Numbered from the stretch's first letter, positions 27,045 through 35,963 are shown. The stretch is DNA of 64,000 nt from Flavobacterium glycines (GCF_900100165.1 NZ_FNEO01000001.1:1922001-1986000); one strand, 5' to 3'. Notes: a model not told the origin generated them from the sequence alone. Program-made: numbers and translations.

Positions 27045-27075
27045 AAAAAAATCCGACTTGTAGAAACAAATCGGA
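27045..27075 (-). terminator. Terminator after the ModF-like gene
   Basis: TCCGACTTGT (27052-27061) pairs with ACAAATCGGA (27066-27075), one mismatch. The A tract at 27045-27051 gives a T run on the minus strand. Confidence 0.8.
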
Positions 27076-27116
27076 GTGCTATTGTTATTGATTTTTGAAA
27101 TTGCTATCGAACAGTG

Positions 27117-28346
27117 TTATTTGATAATTCCTGTAGAACCTTCACCGGACGGAATTAATTCAAAAACAGCATTGGGAGCTAAATTGGGTTCGATGCGGTG
27201 CGAAACATACACAATGGTCATATTGGATTCCTGTTTCAATAAATTGATGAGTTGGCATACCATGGCTACATTTTCATCGTCTAAGCCTTCAACGGGTTCG
27301 TCCAATATAACCAAAGGCGGATGTTTTAAAACCGAACGAACAATCATTGCCAGTCGTTGTTGTCCTACCGAAAGGCGTTTGAACATCTTGTTTTTAAGGT
27401 GTAACATCCCAATTAAGTCAAGCCATTCATCGGCAATTGTTTTTTGTAAAGTCGTTGGTAAATCATACAATCCGATAGAATCAAAAAATCCGGATAGAAT
27501 CATTTGTTCTAAAGTGTGGTTTCTTGTAAACAAACTGGTCATATTGGTGGCAAAATAGCCGATGTTTTTCTTGATGTCCCAAACACTTTCACCACTTCCT
27601 TTTTTTCTTCCAAAAAGGTGTAAATCCTGTCCGTAACCTTTAGGGCTGTCACCGTTGATTAACGATAAAAGTGTACTTTTTCCGGAACCATTAGGGCCAA
27701 TCAATTGCCAAAATTCTCCTTGTTGAATCGTCCAGTTGATGTTTTTTACAATTGGTCGTTCTTCGTAGCTAACACATACATTATTCATCTGAACCAGAAT
27801 TTTTTGGTTGTATTCAATAGGATGAGCCGGATGTGGAATTCCCTGTTGGTTTATAATTTTGGATTCGTGTGCTTCGTGCGAGATGTTTTCCAATACAAAA
27901 TCATCGGAATTGATTTGTCTGTTATTCGAAATAAAAGGCAGCAAATCGGCATGGCGGTTGATGAGCTGTATAATTTTGATTTCAGAAGCCATTGCTTCCA
28001 TTGATTTTGCCAGCTCTATTCGGGAAGCCTGATCTAAATGATCCATTGGATTGTCAAAAATGATAAAATCAGGTTTTTGGTCAATACAATAGTGTAGAAA
28101 TTTCTTTTTCCGTTGTCCTGAAGAAAAAGTACTTAGTTTTCTGTTTGAATCTACCGCTGTTAATTCGAGGTATTGAAATTCTTTTTGGATAAAATGGTCT
28201 ATAGCTAAATCGGAAAAAAGGATGCCCTTTAATTCGTTAAAAGGTGCTAATTCGGGATTGGCTTTTCCGGAAAGAATGGTTTCTATAAATTCTTTTTTAT
28301 TGATTTGATTGGATAATAAAATGTTCCAATGAGAGGCAGTAGTCAT
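27117..28346 (-). CDS. Tandem ATP-binding cassette protein, ModF/PhrA-like, first Walker A missing
   Basis: I start at the ATG at 28346 (409 aa); a TTG just upstream is also possible. There are no membrane segments. The second cassette is complete: Leu-Ile-Gly-Pro-Asn-Gly-Ser-Gly-Lys-Ser-Thr, Leu-Ser-Val-Gly-Gln-Gln-Arg and Val-Ile-Leu-Asp-Glu-Pro. The first has a signature-like Phe-Ser-Ser-Gly-Gln-Arg-Lys-Lys and Walker B Phe-Ile-Ile-Phe-Asp-Asn-Pro, but no Gly-X-X-Gly-X-Gly-Lys-Ser. It is also about 80 residues shorter than E. coli ModF (490 aa). E. coli ModF has been linked to molybdate genes and photorepair, but no mod or phr gene is nearby. The function here is open. Confidence 0.78.
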   Translation of the reverse strand: MTTASHWNILLSNQINKKEFIETILSGKANPELAPFNELKGILFSDLAIDHFIQKEFQYLELTAVDSNRKLSTFSSGQRKKKFLHYCIDQKPDFIIFDNPMDHLDQASRIELAKSMEAMASEIKIIQLINRHADLLPFISNNRQINSDDFVLENISHEAHESKIINQQGIPHPAHPIEYNQKILVQMNNVCVSYEERPIVKNINWTIQQGEFWQLIGPNGSGKSTLLSLINGDSPKGYGQDLHLFGRKKGSGESVWDIKKNIGYFATNMTSLFTRNHTLEQMILSGFFDSIGLYDLPTTLQKTIADEWLDLIGMLHLKNKMFKRLSVGQQRLAMIVRSVLKHPPLVILDEPVEGLDDENVAMVCQLINLLKQESNMTIVYVSHRIEPNLAPNAVFELIPSGEGSTGIIK

Positions 28347-28426
28347 CAAAAAGTTTCTTTTTTTATTGACCGTAAAGATAAGAAGTTTTTAATTGATGAG
28401 TATTGAGTATTCTGTGAGCAGAAAGC

Positions 28427-28489
28427 AGAAATCAGAAATCAGAAATCAGAAATCAGAAATCAGAAATCAGAAATCAGAAATCAGAAATA
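28427..28489. repeat. Heptanucleotide tandem repeat, eight copies
   Basis: AGAAATC is repeated eight times without change (28427-28482), followed by a partial AGAAATA. It lies between two minus-strand genes, 81 bases upstream of the ModF-like start. Repeats of this type are slippage-prone. Nearby text (CAACTGTCAACCGACAACTGACAAC, 28519-28543, in short pieces) is also repetitive. Confidence 0.95.
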
Positions 28490-28546
28490 GAATACTTAAC
28501 TGACTCTAAGTCTCAAACCATCAACTGTCAACCGACAACTGACAAC

Positions 28547-29317
28547 TTAAACCTGAATATCGAGTGATTTAATTTGGTGTTCCAAAGTAAGTGCATATTG
28601 ATAGCTGTATCTAAAAATTTCATCGGCATTTTTTAGATTGTAAAGGCTGTATTGACTCATGTTTGGCGGTTCAAAATACAAATGACAGCTGTGTGTTTTT
28701 TGTTCCACCGAACTTTTCATAGCCAGATGAAAACAGCGGTCTAAGATATTATTCATACTTACTTTGTCGACTTCTTTTTTTATCGAATTGACATAGCTGC
28801 CAATGATAATATCGCATTGTCCTAATAAGGGTTCGATAGGGAAATTGTTTATTACACCGCCATCGACATACAAAGTGTTGTTGAAATTTACTGGCTGAAA
28901 TAATAGTGGCATACAGGAAGATGCCATGATAGCATGAGAGATATTTCCGGAGGTAAAATAAACCAATTCACCTTTTAAAATATCTGTGGCTGTAACGTAT
29001 AACGGGATGTTTAAATCTTCAAATGAATTGCTTGGAAAACAATCGAGATAAATATCATGAAATCCTTTCATAGCAAATAAGCCCTGTCTTTTGATTAAAA
29101 GGTTTGAAAAACTAAAGATTTGTCCTTTTTTCAAAATAGTTAAAATCTCCGTTGCCGAATAGCCCGCTGCATAAAAAGCGCCTGCTATGGCTCCGGCACT
29201 TGTTCCGGATACAATAGAAGCTTTGATGCCAAATTCTTCTAAGGCTTTAAGTAATCCTAAGTGAGCGATACCGCGGGCACCACCACCTGAAAATACAATT
29301 CCGACTTTAGTTTTCAT
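28547..29317 (-). CDS. Patatin-like phospholipase
   Basis: This 256-aa protein is a lipid acyl hydrolase with a Ser-Asp dyad. The oxyanion motif Gly-Gly-Gly-Ala-Arg-Gly lies at 11-16. The nucleophile elbow is Gly-Thr-Ser-Ala-Gly (S40) and the Asp-Gly-Gly motif carries D152. There is no signal peptide, so it is likely cytoplasmic or peripheral to the inner membrane, like RssA-type proteins. Length is normal for the small bacterial group. It is single, 97 bases after the thioesterase gene on the same strand. Confidence 0.9.
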   Translation of the reverse strand: MKTKVGIVFSGGGARGIAHLGLLKALEEFGIKASIVSGTSAGAIAGAFYAAGYSATEILTILKKGQIFSFSNLLIKRQGLFAMKGFHDIYLDCFPSNSFEDLNIPLYVTATDILKGELVYFTSGNISHAIMASSCMPLLFQPVNFNNTLYVDGGVINNFPIEPLLGQCDIIIGSYVNSIKKEVDKVSMNNILDRCFHLAMKSSVEQKTHSCHLYFEPPNMSQYSLYNLKNADEIFRYSYQYALTLEHQIKSLDIQV

Positions 29318-29413
29318 TTTTTGGTTTAAGGTTAAGATTAAGATTAATGGTTATTAGGTATGGGTTATGAGTTATGTTACTTTTGTTCTATTACTATTGA
29401 ATTTTGCCATTGC

Positions 29414-29851
29414 TTAAGATACTATGAAATCTTCGCTTTTTGGAATACTCAATAAGGCATTAACGGCAATTTCGGGAACCGGATCGATTAATTTGCGCAA
29501 TTTAGTATCCATCCAGGCACCGTCAACGGTTAAAGTAGCACAAAGTAAATTGTCTTCGGTTCGGAATTCGTGAGCAATTGACCATCGTGAAGCATCGGCT
29601 CTCATTTTGGCTACTGTAGTATGAATGTAAACCGAATCACCCTGGGTAATTTCTTTTCTAAAAACACATTCTTCTCTAAATAGTACTGGACCAAAATGCT
29701 GTTTTTGAAAAACTTTTAAATTCAATCCCAGACTGTCTAAGATTTCCATTCGATGTTGCGCGGCACAATCGTAATAGACACTATGACGAACATGGAAATT
29801 AGGGTCTAAATCAGCCCAGCGAAAAGTGAGATGTTTACTGAAAGAGGTCAT
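29414..29851 (-). CDS. Acyl-CoA thioesterase, 4HBT hotdog fold
   Basis: This 145-aa protein has the hotdog fold: Phe-Arg-Trp-Ala-Asp-Leu-Asp-Pro-Asn-Phe-His-Val-Arg-His (10-23), with the Asp-X-Asp...His active-site pattern, then Tyr-Tyr-Asp. It resembles the YbgC/FadM type that hydrolyses acyl-CoA thioesters. Chain-length preference cannot be inferred. Its neighbours (patatin on one side, serine hydrolase on the other) suggest lipid turnover, but shared transcription is not shown. Confidence 0.82.
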   Translation of the reverse strand: MTSFSKHLTFRWADLDPNFHVRHSVYYDCAAQHRMEILDSLGLNLKVFQKQHFGPVLFREECVFRKEITQGDSVYIHTTVAKMRADASRWSIAHEFRTEDNLLCATLTVDGAWMDTKLRKLIDPVPEIAVNALLSIPKSEDFIVS

Positions 29852-29962
29852 GCTGTGTCATTAAAATGTTATTTCCAGAAGAAACTCTGTTCTTGTAAAT
29901 TTAGAGAATTCTAATTTATTATTTAGAATGTGGGCTGTTTTTTTAACAAGCTTTTAAATAAT

Positions 29963-30000
29963 AAAAAAAGCGGATTCTAATAAAATAGAAGCCGCTTTTG
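29963..30000 (-). terminator. Terminator after the serine hydrolase gene
   Basis: AAAAGCGG (29966-29973) pairs with CCGCTTTT (29992-29999), with inner ATTCTA/TAGAA. The A tract upstream becomes a T run on the minus strand. Confidence 0.8.
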
Positions 30001-30019
30001 AGGTTGTTTTTTTGATGAA

Positions 30020-31303
30020 TTAATCATCGATGGCTTGTTCTGCCAAGAGCTGAAATTTCCAGCCTGTATTGTCGGATGTTTTTTGTGTTTGTTTGAGGAT
30101 AATTCCAATGAGTTCTTCTTTAGGGTCGGCAAAATATTGAGTGTTGAAGTAACCGCCCCAGTTGAAAGTTCCGGCGCTTCCTTGTCCGCCTAAATCTTCG
30201 CCCATTTGGTTTAAAACTCTAAAGCCTAATCCGTGACCGGCATCTGTTTTGCCCCAAATTTCACCAATCTGGTTGGCTAACATAAACTGTACAGTGGTTC
30301 TGCTTAATAATCGAATGCCGTTAAGTTCGCCTTTATTTAAGAACATCTGTAAAAATGTTGCATAATCTTTGGCTGTACTTGAAAGTCCGGCACCACCGGA
30401 GAAAAAGCTTTTGGCTCCTTTTATTGGATAATTAGTGTCGTAGAAAGTATTAGGAAAGGGAATCCATTTTCCGTTTTCTTTGGTTTGCACGGTAACTAAT
30501 CGGTTGGATTTTGATACCGGCAGATAGAAATAAGTGTCGTTCATTTCTAAGGGTTCAAAAATTCGGGTTCTATAGAATTCGTCCATTGGCATACCAGACA
30601 TGATTTCGATAAAATACCCAATAACATCCAGTCCTTCGCTATAAGTGAATTTTTCTCCAGGATTATGATGTAAAGGCAGTTTTGCCAGTTTCTTGACACT
30701 TTCGGCAATGGTAATTTTATCAGTTGTAAATAAATCGGTTACGCCGGCGTCTTTGTATATTTTTTTAAAACGAGGGTCACTATCAATTTGACCATAGCCA
30801 ATACCGGAAGTATGGGTAATTAAATCACGAATGGTAATTTCTCTTTTGGCAGCTTTGGTAGTATATTTTCCATCAGGATAAACCGAATCTAAAACTTGCG
30901 GATTTTTGAATTCGGGAATGTATTTGGAAATAGGGTCGTCCAATTTGAATTTTCCTTCTTCCCAAAGCATCATCACAGCAGTAGTAGTAATTGCTTTGGT
31001 TTGAGATGCAATCCTGAAAATAGCATCGGTTTTTAAGGTTTTTGAAATGGCATTGTCTGCCATTCCAAAAGCTTTGAAATAGACAATTTTTCCTTTGCGG
31101 GCTACCAGGGCTATCGCTCCGGGAATTTCCGAATCGGCAACGGCTTTGTTGAGCATATTGTCAATACGAGCCAATCGTTCGCTGGACATTCCTACGCTGG
31201 CAGGAGCAGCCTCGCTTAGTTTTGGAGAGTTTTTTATAGATTTAGTTTGAGCGTAATTGCTAAAACTGGAAATCGTAAAAAGTAAAATAAAAAGGTTTTT
31301 CAT
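30020..31303 (-). CDS. Exported serine hydrolase, class C beta-lactamase-like (not a proven beta-lactamase)
   Basis: This 427-aa protein has a signal peptide (to about Ala-Gln, 19). The Ser-X-X-Lys motif is Ser-Gln-Thr-Lys (S100, K103) and the Tyr motif is Tyr-Ser-Glu (Y221), where class C beta-lactamases have Tyr-X-Asn. A His-Gly-Leu-Gly motif takes the place of Lys-Thr-Gly. This set is typical of the EstB/DD-peptidase-like hydrolase family rather than AmpC. Likely substrates are esters or short peptides in the periplasm. Antibiotic hydrolysis is not supported by these motifs. Confidence 0.88.
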   Translation of the reverse strand: MKNLFILLFTISSFSNYAQTKSIKNSPKLSEAAPASVGMSSERLARIDNMLNKAVADSEIPGAIALVARKGKIVYFKAFGMADNAISKTLKTDAIFRIASQTKAITTTAVMMLWEEGKFKLDDPISKYIPEFKNPQVLDSVYPDGKYTTKAAKREITIRDLITHTSGIGYGQIDSDPRFKKIYKDAGVTDLFTTDKITIAESVKKLAKLPLHHNPGEKFTYSEGLDVIGYFIEIMSGMPMDEFYRTRIFEPLEMNDTYFYLPVSKSNRLVTVQTKENGKWIPFPNTFYDTNYPIKGAKSFFSGGAGLSSTAKDYATFLQMFLNKGELNGIRLLSRTTVQFMLANQIGEIWGKTDAGHGLGFRVLNQMGEDLGGQGSAGTFNWGGYFNTQYFADPKEELIGIILKQTQKTSDNTGWKFQLLAEQAIDD

Positions 31304-31432
31304 GGTTGTTTTTTTTAGATTTAATCTGTGCTAAATCTGTTTGGTTTGTTTTATTAATTTTCTTTTTTGCTTGATCAAAAAAGAAACAAAAAAATATTCA
31401 TGCTTTATTATTGTTTTTTTGGTATTCATGAA

Positions 31433-31581
31433 TCTTCGATTTCAAGTCTTACGCTTCCTCGTCGGTCAAATTAGTTTTCGAATGCTAAAAGAAAAGAAAC
31501 TCGCTACGCTCAGACAGCTTTTCTTTTTACGCATTCTTCAAACATTTGACACTCGACTGCGGAAGCTAAGGATACTCGAAC
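31433..31581. repeat. Large imperfect palindrome in the gap between the hydrolase and DUF1398 genes
   Basis: The gap 31304-31660 has no convincing gene; one frame at 31341-31586 looks like chance. Instead the arms 31433-31496 and 31518-31581 are colinear inverted copies. Matching blocks are TTCGA, CTTA(C)GCTTCC, GTCG, GTCAAAT, GAATGC and TAAAAGAAAAG, around the centre AAACTCGCTACGCTCAGACAG (31497-31517, listed in part). Near-direct repeats TTTAATCTGT flank it at 31320-31329 and 31596-31605. The pattern suggests a small mobile or REP-like element. Confidence 0.6.
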
Positions 31582-31660
31582 ATTAACGTTTTAATTTTAA
31601 TCTGTCGAAATCTGTTAGATCCGCTTTATCTGTGTTCCGATTTTTAACAATAAAATGTTA

Positions 31661-32050
31661 TTACTCTGGGATTTTTTCAATCAGAATAGGATTTTCTGAG
31701 CTGTCATAATAAGTACAGGTCATTTCGATGATATCTACACGCCATTTGGCAATTCCGCATAGGGCTGCATGTTGGCAAAAAGTAAGATAGTCAGTTTGTC
31801 CGTCCTGATGCATGACCAGATATTCAATGAAACGCTCTTTGTTAGCCACCGAAGCAACAGCCATAGGTTCGTATTTTTTCTCGGTACTCGCAGCAAAGCC
31901 GTTATCACCAATATAGGCAACGCTGCCATCGGTTACGATGGTGTCATAGCCTTTTACGCCCAGTTGGATGAGGTCTTGAATGTAATTAGGGAAATCAGCA
32001 CCCGATTTTACTTTAGAATGTGCTGCTTTGATTTGGTCTATGGTAAACAT
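31661..32050 (-). CDS. DUF1398 family protein (YbcV-like)
   Basis: This 129-aa protein begins Met-Phe-Thr-Ile-Asp-Gln-Ile-Lys-Ala-Ala-His-Ser-Lys-Val-Lys-Ser-Gly-Ala-Asp-Phe, the DUF1398 opening. It is cytoplasmic, with no catalytic motif I can name. E. coli YbcV is a prophage-borne member. Function is unknown. A -7 match (TATATTTG, minus strand, 32081-32074) lies about 24 bases upstream. Confidence 0.8.
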   Translation of the reverse strand: MFTIDQIKAAHSKVKSGADFPNYIQDLIQLGVKGYDTIVTDGSVAYIGDNGFAASTEKKYEPMAVASVANKERFIEYLVMHQDGQTDYLTFCQHAALCGIAKWRVDIIEMTCTYYDSSENPILIEKIPE

Positions 32051-32119
32051 AATATTTGAAAATTTTAGATTTTCAAATATAGTTTAAAAATTAAATGAGG
32101 TTTCTGTTTTTTACCTTTT

Positions 32120-32842
32120 TTAGTGTTTGTATTTACGGTTTAATAAAATTAATTTTAGTTTGATATTGTCATAAATCAAGCCGATAATTAGTGTCACAGC
32201 AGCAATAAACAATAGCTGTAGTTTTATTTTAGTGTACAAAACACCTGCTAAAATTCCTCCAATGAAAAAGAAACTTATTATGGTTAATCGTAGTTTGATA
32301 GAAGCAAATAGTTTTGTTCTCTTTTCCGTTTCTTTGTAGAAAAATAACTGTGAAAGTTCAATTCCTAAATCAGTAAAAAGACCTGTTAAGTGAGTTGTTC
32401 GTACAGTTGCATTAGAAATTTTTGTCACTAACGAATTTTGTAATCCCATGGCAAATAATAAAGTGTAAGCAATAATATTAGGATTTTTGGTTATTAAATT
32501 TTCACCAGATAAGCCAATTATGAACAATAACAGGATTTCTATTGATATGGGAAAAACATAAATGTTCCGTTCTGTTTTTTGGGAAAAGAGCTCAATTAAA
32601 AAACCAGAAGTAAACGAACCCATGAAAAAGAAAAAGATGTATAAAAAATAGATAAAACCGTTGTTGAAATTCAATTTAAAAAGTTCATCCAGAAAGTAGG
32701 CAAAATGTCCGGTGACGTTGGTGGTTAATTTTTGAACCGCTAAAAATCCAGATACATTTACTATTCCTGCTACAAAGGACAATAAAGAAGCAATTTGTAA
32801 ATTATGACTTAAAGTTCTATGTTTTCCCTGATGTCGAAACAT
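32120..32842 (-). CDS. YoaK/DUF1275 family membrane protein
   Basis: This 240-aa protein has six or seven hydrophobic segments. It opens with the DUF1275 pattern (Ala-Ser-Leu-Leu-Ser-Phe-Val-Ala-Gly-Ile-Val-Asn-Val-Ser-Gly-Phe-Leu) and has Thr-Asn-Val-Thr-Gly-His at about 41-46 and Arg-Thr-Thr-His-Leu-Thr-Gly in the middle. The family is widespread with no settled function; a transport role is usually guessed. It is single and divergent from dnaK. Confidence 0.8.
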   Translation of the reverse strand: MFRHQGKHRTLSHNLQIASLLSFVAGIVNVSGFLAVQKLTTNVTGHFAYFLDELFKLNFNNGFIYFLYIFFFFMGSFTSGFLIELFSQKTERNIYVFPISIEILLLFIIGLSGENLITKNPNIIAYTLLFAMGLQNSLVTKISNATVRTTHLTGLFTDLGIELSQLFFYKETEKRTKLFASIKLRLTIISFFFIGGILAGVLYTKIKLQLLFIAAVTLIIGLIYDNIKLKLILLNRKYKH

Positions 32843-33005
32843 ATTTTAATTTTTTAGGTTATAATGGAATAATTCAGATGCTTATCTTTTGTATGACAGC
32901 TATGTCTTAAATTTAAGCAAGCTGTCAGTTAGTGTAAAATGTCATCTTGTCAGCTAATTTATTGTAATTTTATTAAATACTGACAATTTACAGAAGGCTT
33001 TTACA

Positions 33006-33028
33006 TTGGCACAAAGATTGACTTGTGC
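33006..33028 (+). promoter_or_regulatory. -24/-12 (sigma-54-like) site and inverted repeat upstream of dnaK
   Basis: TTGGCAC (33006-33012), five bases, TTGA (33018-33021) keeps the GG-N10-G spacing of RpoN promoters, with GA in place of the usual GC. GCACAA (33009-33014) and TTGTGC (33023-33028) also form an inverted repeat in the same bases, which could be an operator. The ATG lies about 56 bases after the -12 element. No TAnnTTTG is seen closer to the gene. Confidence 0.45.
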
Positions 33029-33076
33029 ATGATGAGTTATTAAAATAAGTATATTAAAAACTAAATATAAATAAAA

Positions 33077-34954
33077 ATGGGTAAAATAATCGGAATTGAT
33101 TTAGGTACAACTAACTCTTGTGTTTCTGTAATGGAAGGTAGCGAAGCAGTTGTTATTCCTAACGCAGAAGGAAAAAGAACAACGCCATCTATCATCGCTT
33201 TTGTAGAAGGTGGAGAAATTAAAGTGGGTGATCCTGCAAAAAGACAAGCAGTAACTAATCCAACTAAGACTATTGCTTCTATCAAACGTTTTATGGGACA
33301 TTCTTTTGCTGAAATTACTGAAGAAGCAAAAAGAGTTCCTTACAGTGTAGTAAAAGGTGACAACAATACACCACGTGTGGATATTGACGGTCGTTTATAT
33401 ACTGCTCAGGAGTTGTCAGCTATGACACTTCAAAAAATGAAAAAAACTGCTGAAGACTATTTAGGTCAAACAGTAACTGAGGCAGTTATCACTGTTCCTG
33501 CTTACTTTAACGATGCGCAACGTCAGGCTACTAAAGAGGCTGGTGAAATTGCTGGTTTAAAAGTTATGCGTATCATCAATGAGCCAACTGCTGCTGCACT
33601 TGCTTATGGATTAGATAAAAAAGGAACTGATCAAAAAATTGCTGTTTACGATTTAGGTGGAGGTACTTTTGATATCTCTGTTCTTGAATTAGGAGACGGA
33701 GTTTTCGAAGTATTGTCTACTAATGGAGATACTCACCTTGGAGGAGACGATTTTGACCAAGTTATTATTGACTGGTTAGCTGACGAATTCAAAGCTGAAG
33801 AAGGAATTGATTTGCGTTTAGACCCAATGTCTTTACAACGTATTAAAGAAGCTGCTGAGAAAGCTAAAATTGAATTATCTGCTTCTGCTGAAACTGAAAT
33901 CAACTTACCATACGTTACTGCTACAGCTTCAGGACCAAAACACTTAGTTAAAAAATTATCTCGTTCTCAATTTGAAAAATTAGCTGATTCTTTAGTAAAA
34001 CGTTCTATGGCACCAGTTGCTAAAGCGTTAAAAGATGCTGGTTTATCAGTTTCTGATATCGACGAAGTTATCTTGGTAGGTGGTTCTACTCGTATCCCAA
34101 GAATTGTTGAAGAAGTTGAGAAATTCTTCGGTAAAAAAGCTTCTAAAGGAGTTAACCCTGATGAGGTTGTAGCTATTGGAGCTGCTATTCAAGGTGGTGT
34201 ACTTTCTGGAGATGTAAAAGATGTATTGTTACTTGACGTTACTCCATTATCTTTAGGTATCGAAACTATGGGTGGTGTAATGACAGTTCTTATCGAAGCT
34301 AACACTACTATCCCAACTAAAAAATCTCAGATATTCTCTACTGCTGCTGATTCTCAACCATCTGTTGAAATCCACGTATTACAAGGAGCCAGAGCAATGG
34401 CAGCTGATAACAAAACTATCGGTCGTTTCCACTTAGACGGTATTCCACCAGCACCAAGAGGAGTTCCTCAAATCGAGGTTTCTTTTGATATTGATGCTAA
34501 TGGTATCATCAAAGTTTCTGCTACTGATAAAGGAACTGGAAAATCTCACGATATCCGTATCGAAGCTTCTTCTGGTTTAACAGCTGAAGAAATCGAACAA
34601 ATGAAAAAAGATGCTGAGGCAAATGCTGATGCTGACAGACAAGCTAAAGAAAGAGCTGAAAAATTAAACGAAGCTGATAGTACAATCTTCCAAACTGAAT
34701 CTCAATTGAAAGAGTTAGGAGATAAAATCTCTGCTGAGCATAAAACAGCTATTGAATATGCTTTAACTGAATTGAGAATGGCTCACCAATCTCAAGATCT
34801 TGCTGCTATTCAAAAAGGTTTAGATAACGTAAACGCTGCTTGGAAAACTGCTACTGAAGCTATGTACGCTCAAGGAGAGCAAGGTCAGGCTGCTGCTGAA
34901 CCACAAGCTGAAGGTGATAACGTTCAAGACGTAGATTACGAAGAAGTAAAATAA
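33077..34954 (+). CDS. dnaK: Chaperone protein DnaK (Hsp70)
   Basis: This 625-aa protein is an ATP-driven chaperone that binds exposed hydrophobic peptides with DnaJ and GrpE. It starts [14 protein letters not shown]. It has the Hsp70 signatures [10 protein letters not shown] and Leu-Val-Gly-Gly-Ser-Thr-Arg-Ile-Pro, an alpha-helical lid, and the C-terminal Val-Asp-Tyr-Glu-Glu-Val-Lys tail. Codon use is strongly biased, as for highly expressed genes. dnaJ and grpE are not beside it, so this is a solo dnaK locus. Confidence 0.98.
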   Translation: MGKIIGIDLGTTNSCVSVMEGSEAVVIPNAEGKRTTPSIIAFVEGGEIKVGDPAKRQAVTNPTKTIASIKRFMGHSFAEITEEAKRVPYSVVKGDNNTPRVDIDGRLYTAQELSAMTLQKMKKTAEDYLGQTVTEAVITVPAYFNDAQRQATKEAGEIAGLKVMRIINEPTAAALAYGLDKKGTDQKIAVYDLGGGTFDISVLELGDGVFEVLSTNGDTHLGGDDFDQVIIDWLADEFKAEEGIDLRLDPMSLQRIKEAAEKAKIELSASAETEINLPYVTATASGPKHLVKKLSRSQFEKLADSLVKRSMAPVAKALKDAGLSVSDIDEVILVGGSTRIPRIVEEVEKFFGKKASKGVNPDEVVAIGAAIQGGVLSGDVKDVLLLDVTPLSLGIETMGGVMTVLIEANTTIPTKKSQIFSTAADSQPSVEIHVLQGARAMAADNKTIGRFHLDGIPPAPRGVPQIEVSFDIDANGIIKVSATDKGTGKSHDIRIEASSGLTAEEIEQMKKDAEANADADRQAKERAEKLNEADSTIFQTESQLKELGDKISAEHKTAIEYALTELRMAHQSQDLAAIQKGLDNVNAAWKTATEAMYAQGEQGQAAAEPQAEGDNVQDVDYEEVK

Positions 34955-34996
34955 GCAGAGAACCAATTTTGTGTAACAAAATTGTGTGAATCGCTT

Positions 34997-35022
34997 ATCC
35001 CGATTTTTATCGGGATCTTTTG
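34997..35022 (+). terminator. First terminator after dnaK
   Basis: ATCCCGAT (34997-35004) pairs with ATCGGGAT (35009-35016), followed by CTTTT. Confidence 0.7.
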
Positions 35023-35039
35023 AAGAACATAAATAATGG

Positions 35040-35072
35040 AAAACTGGGTCCGAAATGGCCCGGTTTTTTTAT
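35040..35072. terminator. Second terminator, between convergent dnaK and DUF2459
   Basis: AAACTGGG pairs with CCCGGTTT (one G-T pair) and runs into seven T. It lies between the two convergent genes and may serve both. Confidence 0.75.
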
Positions 35073-35085
35073 GTCATATGAAGTT

Positions 35086-35760
35086 CTAATTGTATTTAGA
35101 AAAAATTCCTGTATCTGAAGCTGTCCAAAAACAACATTTTTGGCCACAGGCTTTTAATGCGTCATTTGCCCATGTATTACAAGTTTTGAAGATGCTGTAA
35201 CTTCCTGTTGCTTCATAAAAAGCATCCGTTTTCCCGTAATTAGCGTTTGTTTTTATTACTTTGAAATTTCCTGAAGTTTCTGTTTGAAAACTATTACGGA
35301 TGTAAGTGATTAGACGAGCGTATTGCTCTTTGCTGATTACTATTGCTTTACAGTCTTTGCCAATTTTCATATGTTTATAATAAGTGGCGTGAATAGCGGT
35401 AGAACTTAATCCTGTTGCAGCTTTAAAGGCTACAGAAGCTTTCAGGTCAGACCATTCCGGAGTTTCTAAATAAAAGCCTTTATCGCCCCAGCCTAAAGCT
35501 ATAAAACGATAGGTAGAATCTGCAGCTTTTGTGTTTTTAAATTGAATTTGTTTACTCCAATCCATTTGTGCATTTTTCGTTGGCATTACAATGTCGGTAT
35601 GAACTCCATTGGTTAAGATGTATATTTTAACTTCTGGTTTTGTCGTGGCTTCTTTTTCAATTGTAATTTTTGAAAGTAAATAAGCTGTGAATGCATACAC
35701 TAAAATGAAACCTAAAAATGACAGGATTGTTTTTAAAAGTATTTTAAATGCTTTTTTCAA
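35086..35760 (-). CDS. DUF2459 family membrane-anchored protein, TTG start
   Basis: This 224-aa protein has one N-terminal membrane helix (about 9-30) and a periplasmic domain. It contains Asn-Gly-Val-His-Thr-Asp-Ile-Val-Met-Pro, Gly-Trp-Gly-Asp-Lys-Gly-Phe-Tyr and Asn-Thr-Trp-Ala-Asn. This is the DUF2459/TIGR02117 pattern, first noted near urease genes in other bacteria; no urease is here. The Cys/His/Asp arrangement hints at an amidase-like fold, which is a guess. The start is TTG at 35760; no in-frame ATG occurs before the upstream stop. Confidence 0.78.
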   Translation of the reverse strand: MKKAFKILLKTILSFLGFILVYAFTAYLLSKITIEKEATTKPEVKIYILTNGVHTDIVMPTKNAQMDWSKQIQFKNTKAADSTYRFIALGWGDKGFYLETPEWSDLKASVAFKAATGLSSTAIHATYYKHMKIGKDCKAIVISKEQYARLITYIRNSFQTETSGNFKVIKTNANYGKTDAFYEATGSYSIFKTCNTWANDALKACGQKCCFWTASDTGIFSKYN

Positions 35761-35887
35761 ATTTGATTTTTTTATTGAAGTAATTCAAATTTAATTAAAA
35801 AAAGCTCATGTTAAAATTGTAATTCAAAATTGAAGAAGTGAAATCATTCAAAAAAATAGTAATTTTTTGAATAACCAATTTTTTAAA

Positions 35888-35937
35888 AATAAAAACACCT
35901 GTTAATAGTGGATTAGTCTCAACTATTAACAGGTGTT
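35888..35937 (-). terminator. Terminator after kup
   Basis: AACACCTGTTAATAGT (35894-35909) pairs perfectly with ACTATTAACAGGTGTT (35922-35937). The A tract on its left is the T run of the minus strand. Confidence 0.9.
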
Positions 35938-35963
35938 CTAAAAGAGTAAAACCTTATTGAATT

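Noticed and set aside
28427..28489. CRISPR array
   Set aside because: The repeats are 7 bases long with no spacers, so this is a simple tandem repeat.
30020..31303. Antibiotic-resistance beta-lactamase
   Set aside because: Ser-X-X-Lys is present, but the Tyr-X-Asn and Lys-Thr-Gly motifs are not. It fits general serine hydrolases better.
31341..31586. 81-codon open frame in the gap before the DUF1398 gene
   Set aside because: It lies across the large imperfect palindrome, and its Lys/Arg/Leu-rich product mirrors the repeat text. No promoter or family evidence.
33009..33028. CIRCE (HrcA operator) at dnaK
   Set aside because: The inverted repeat GCACAA-N8-TTGTGC does not match TTAGCACTC-N9-GAGTGCTAA.
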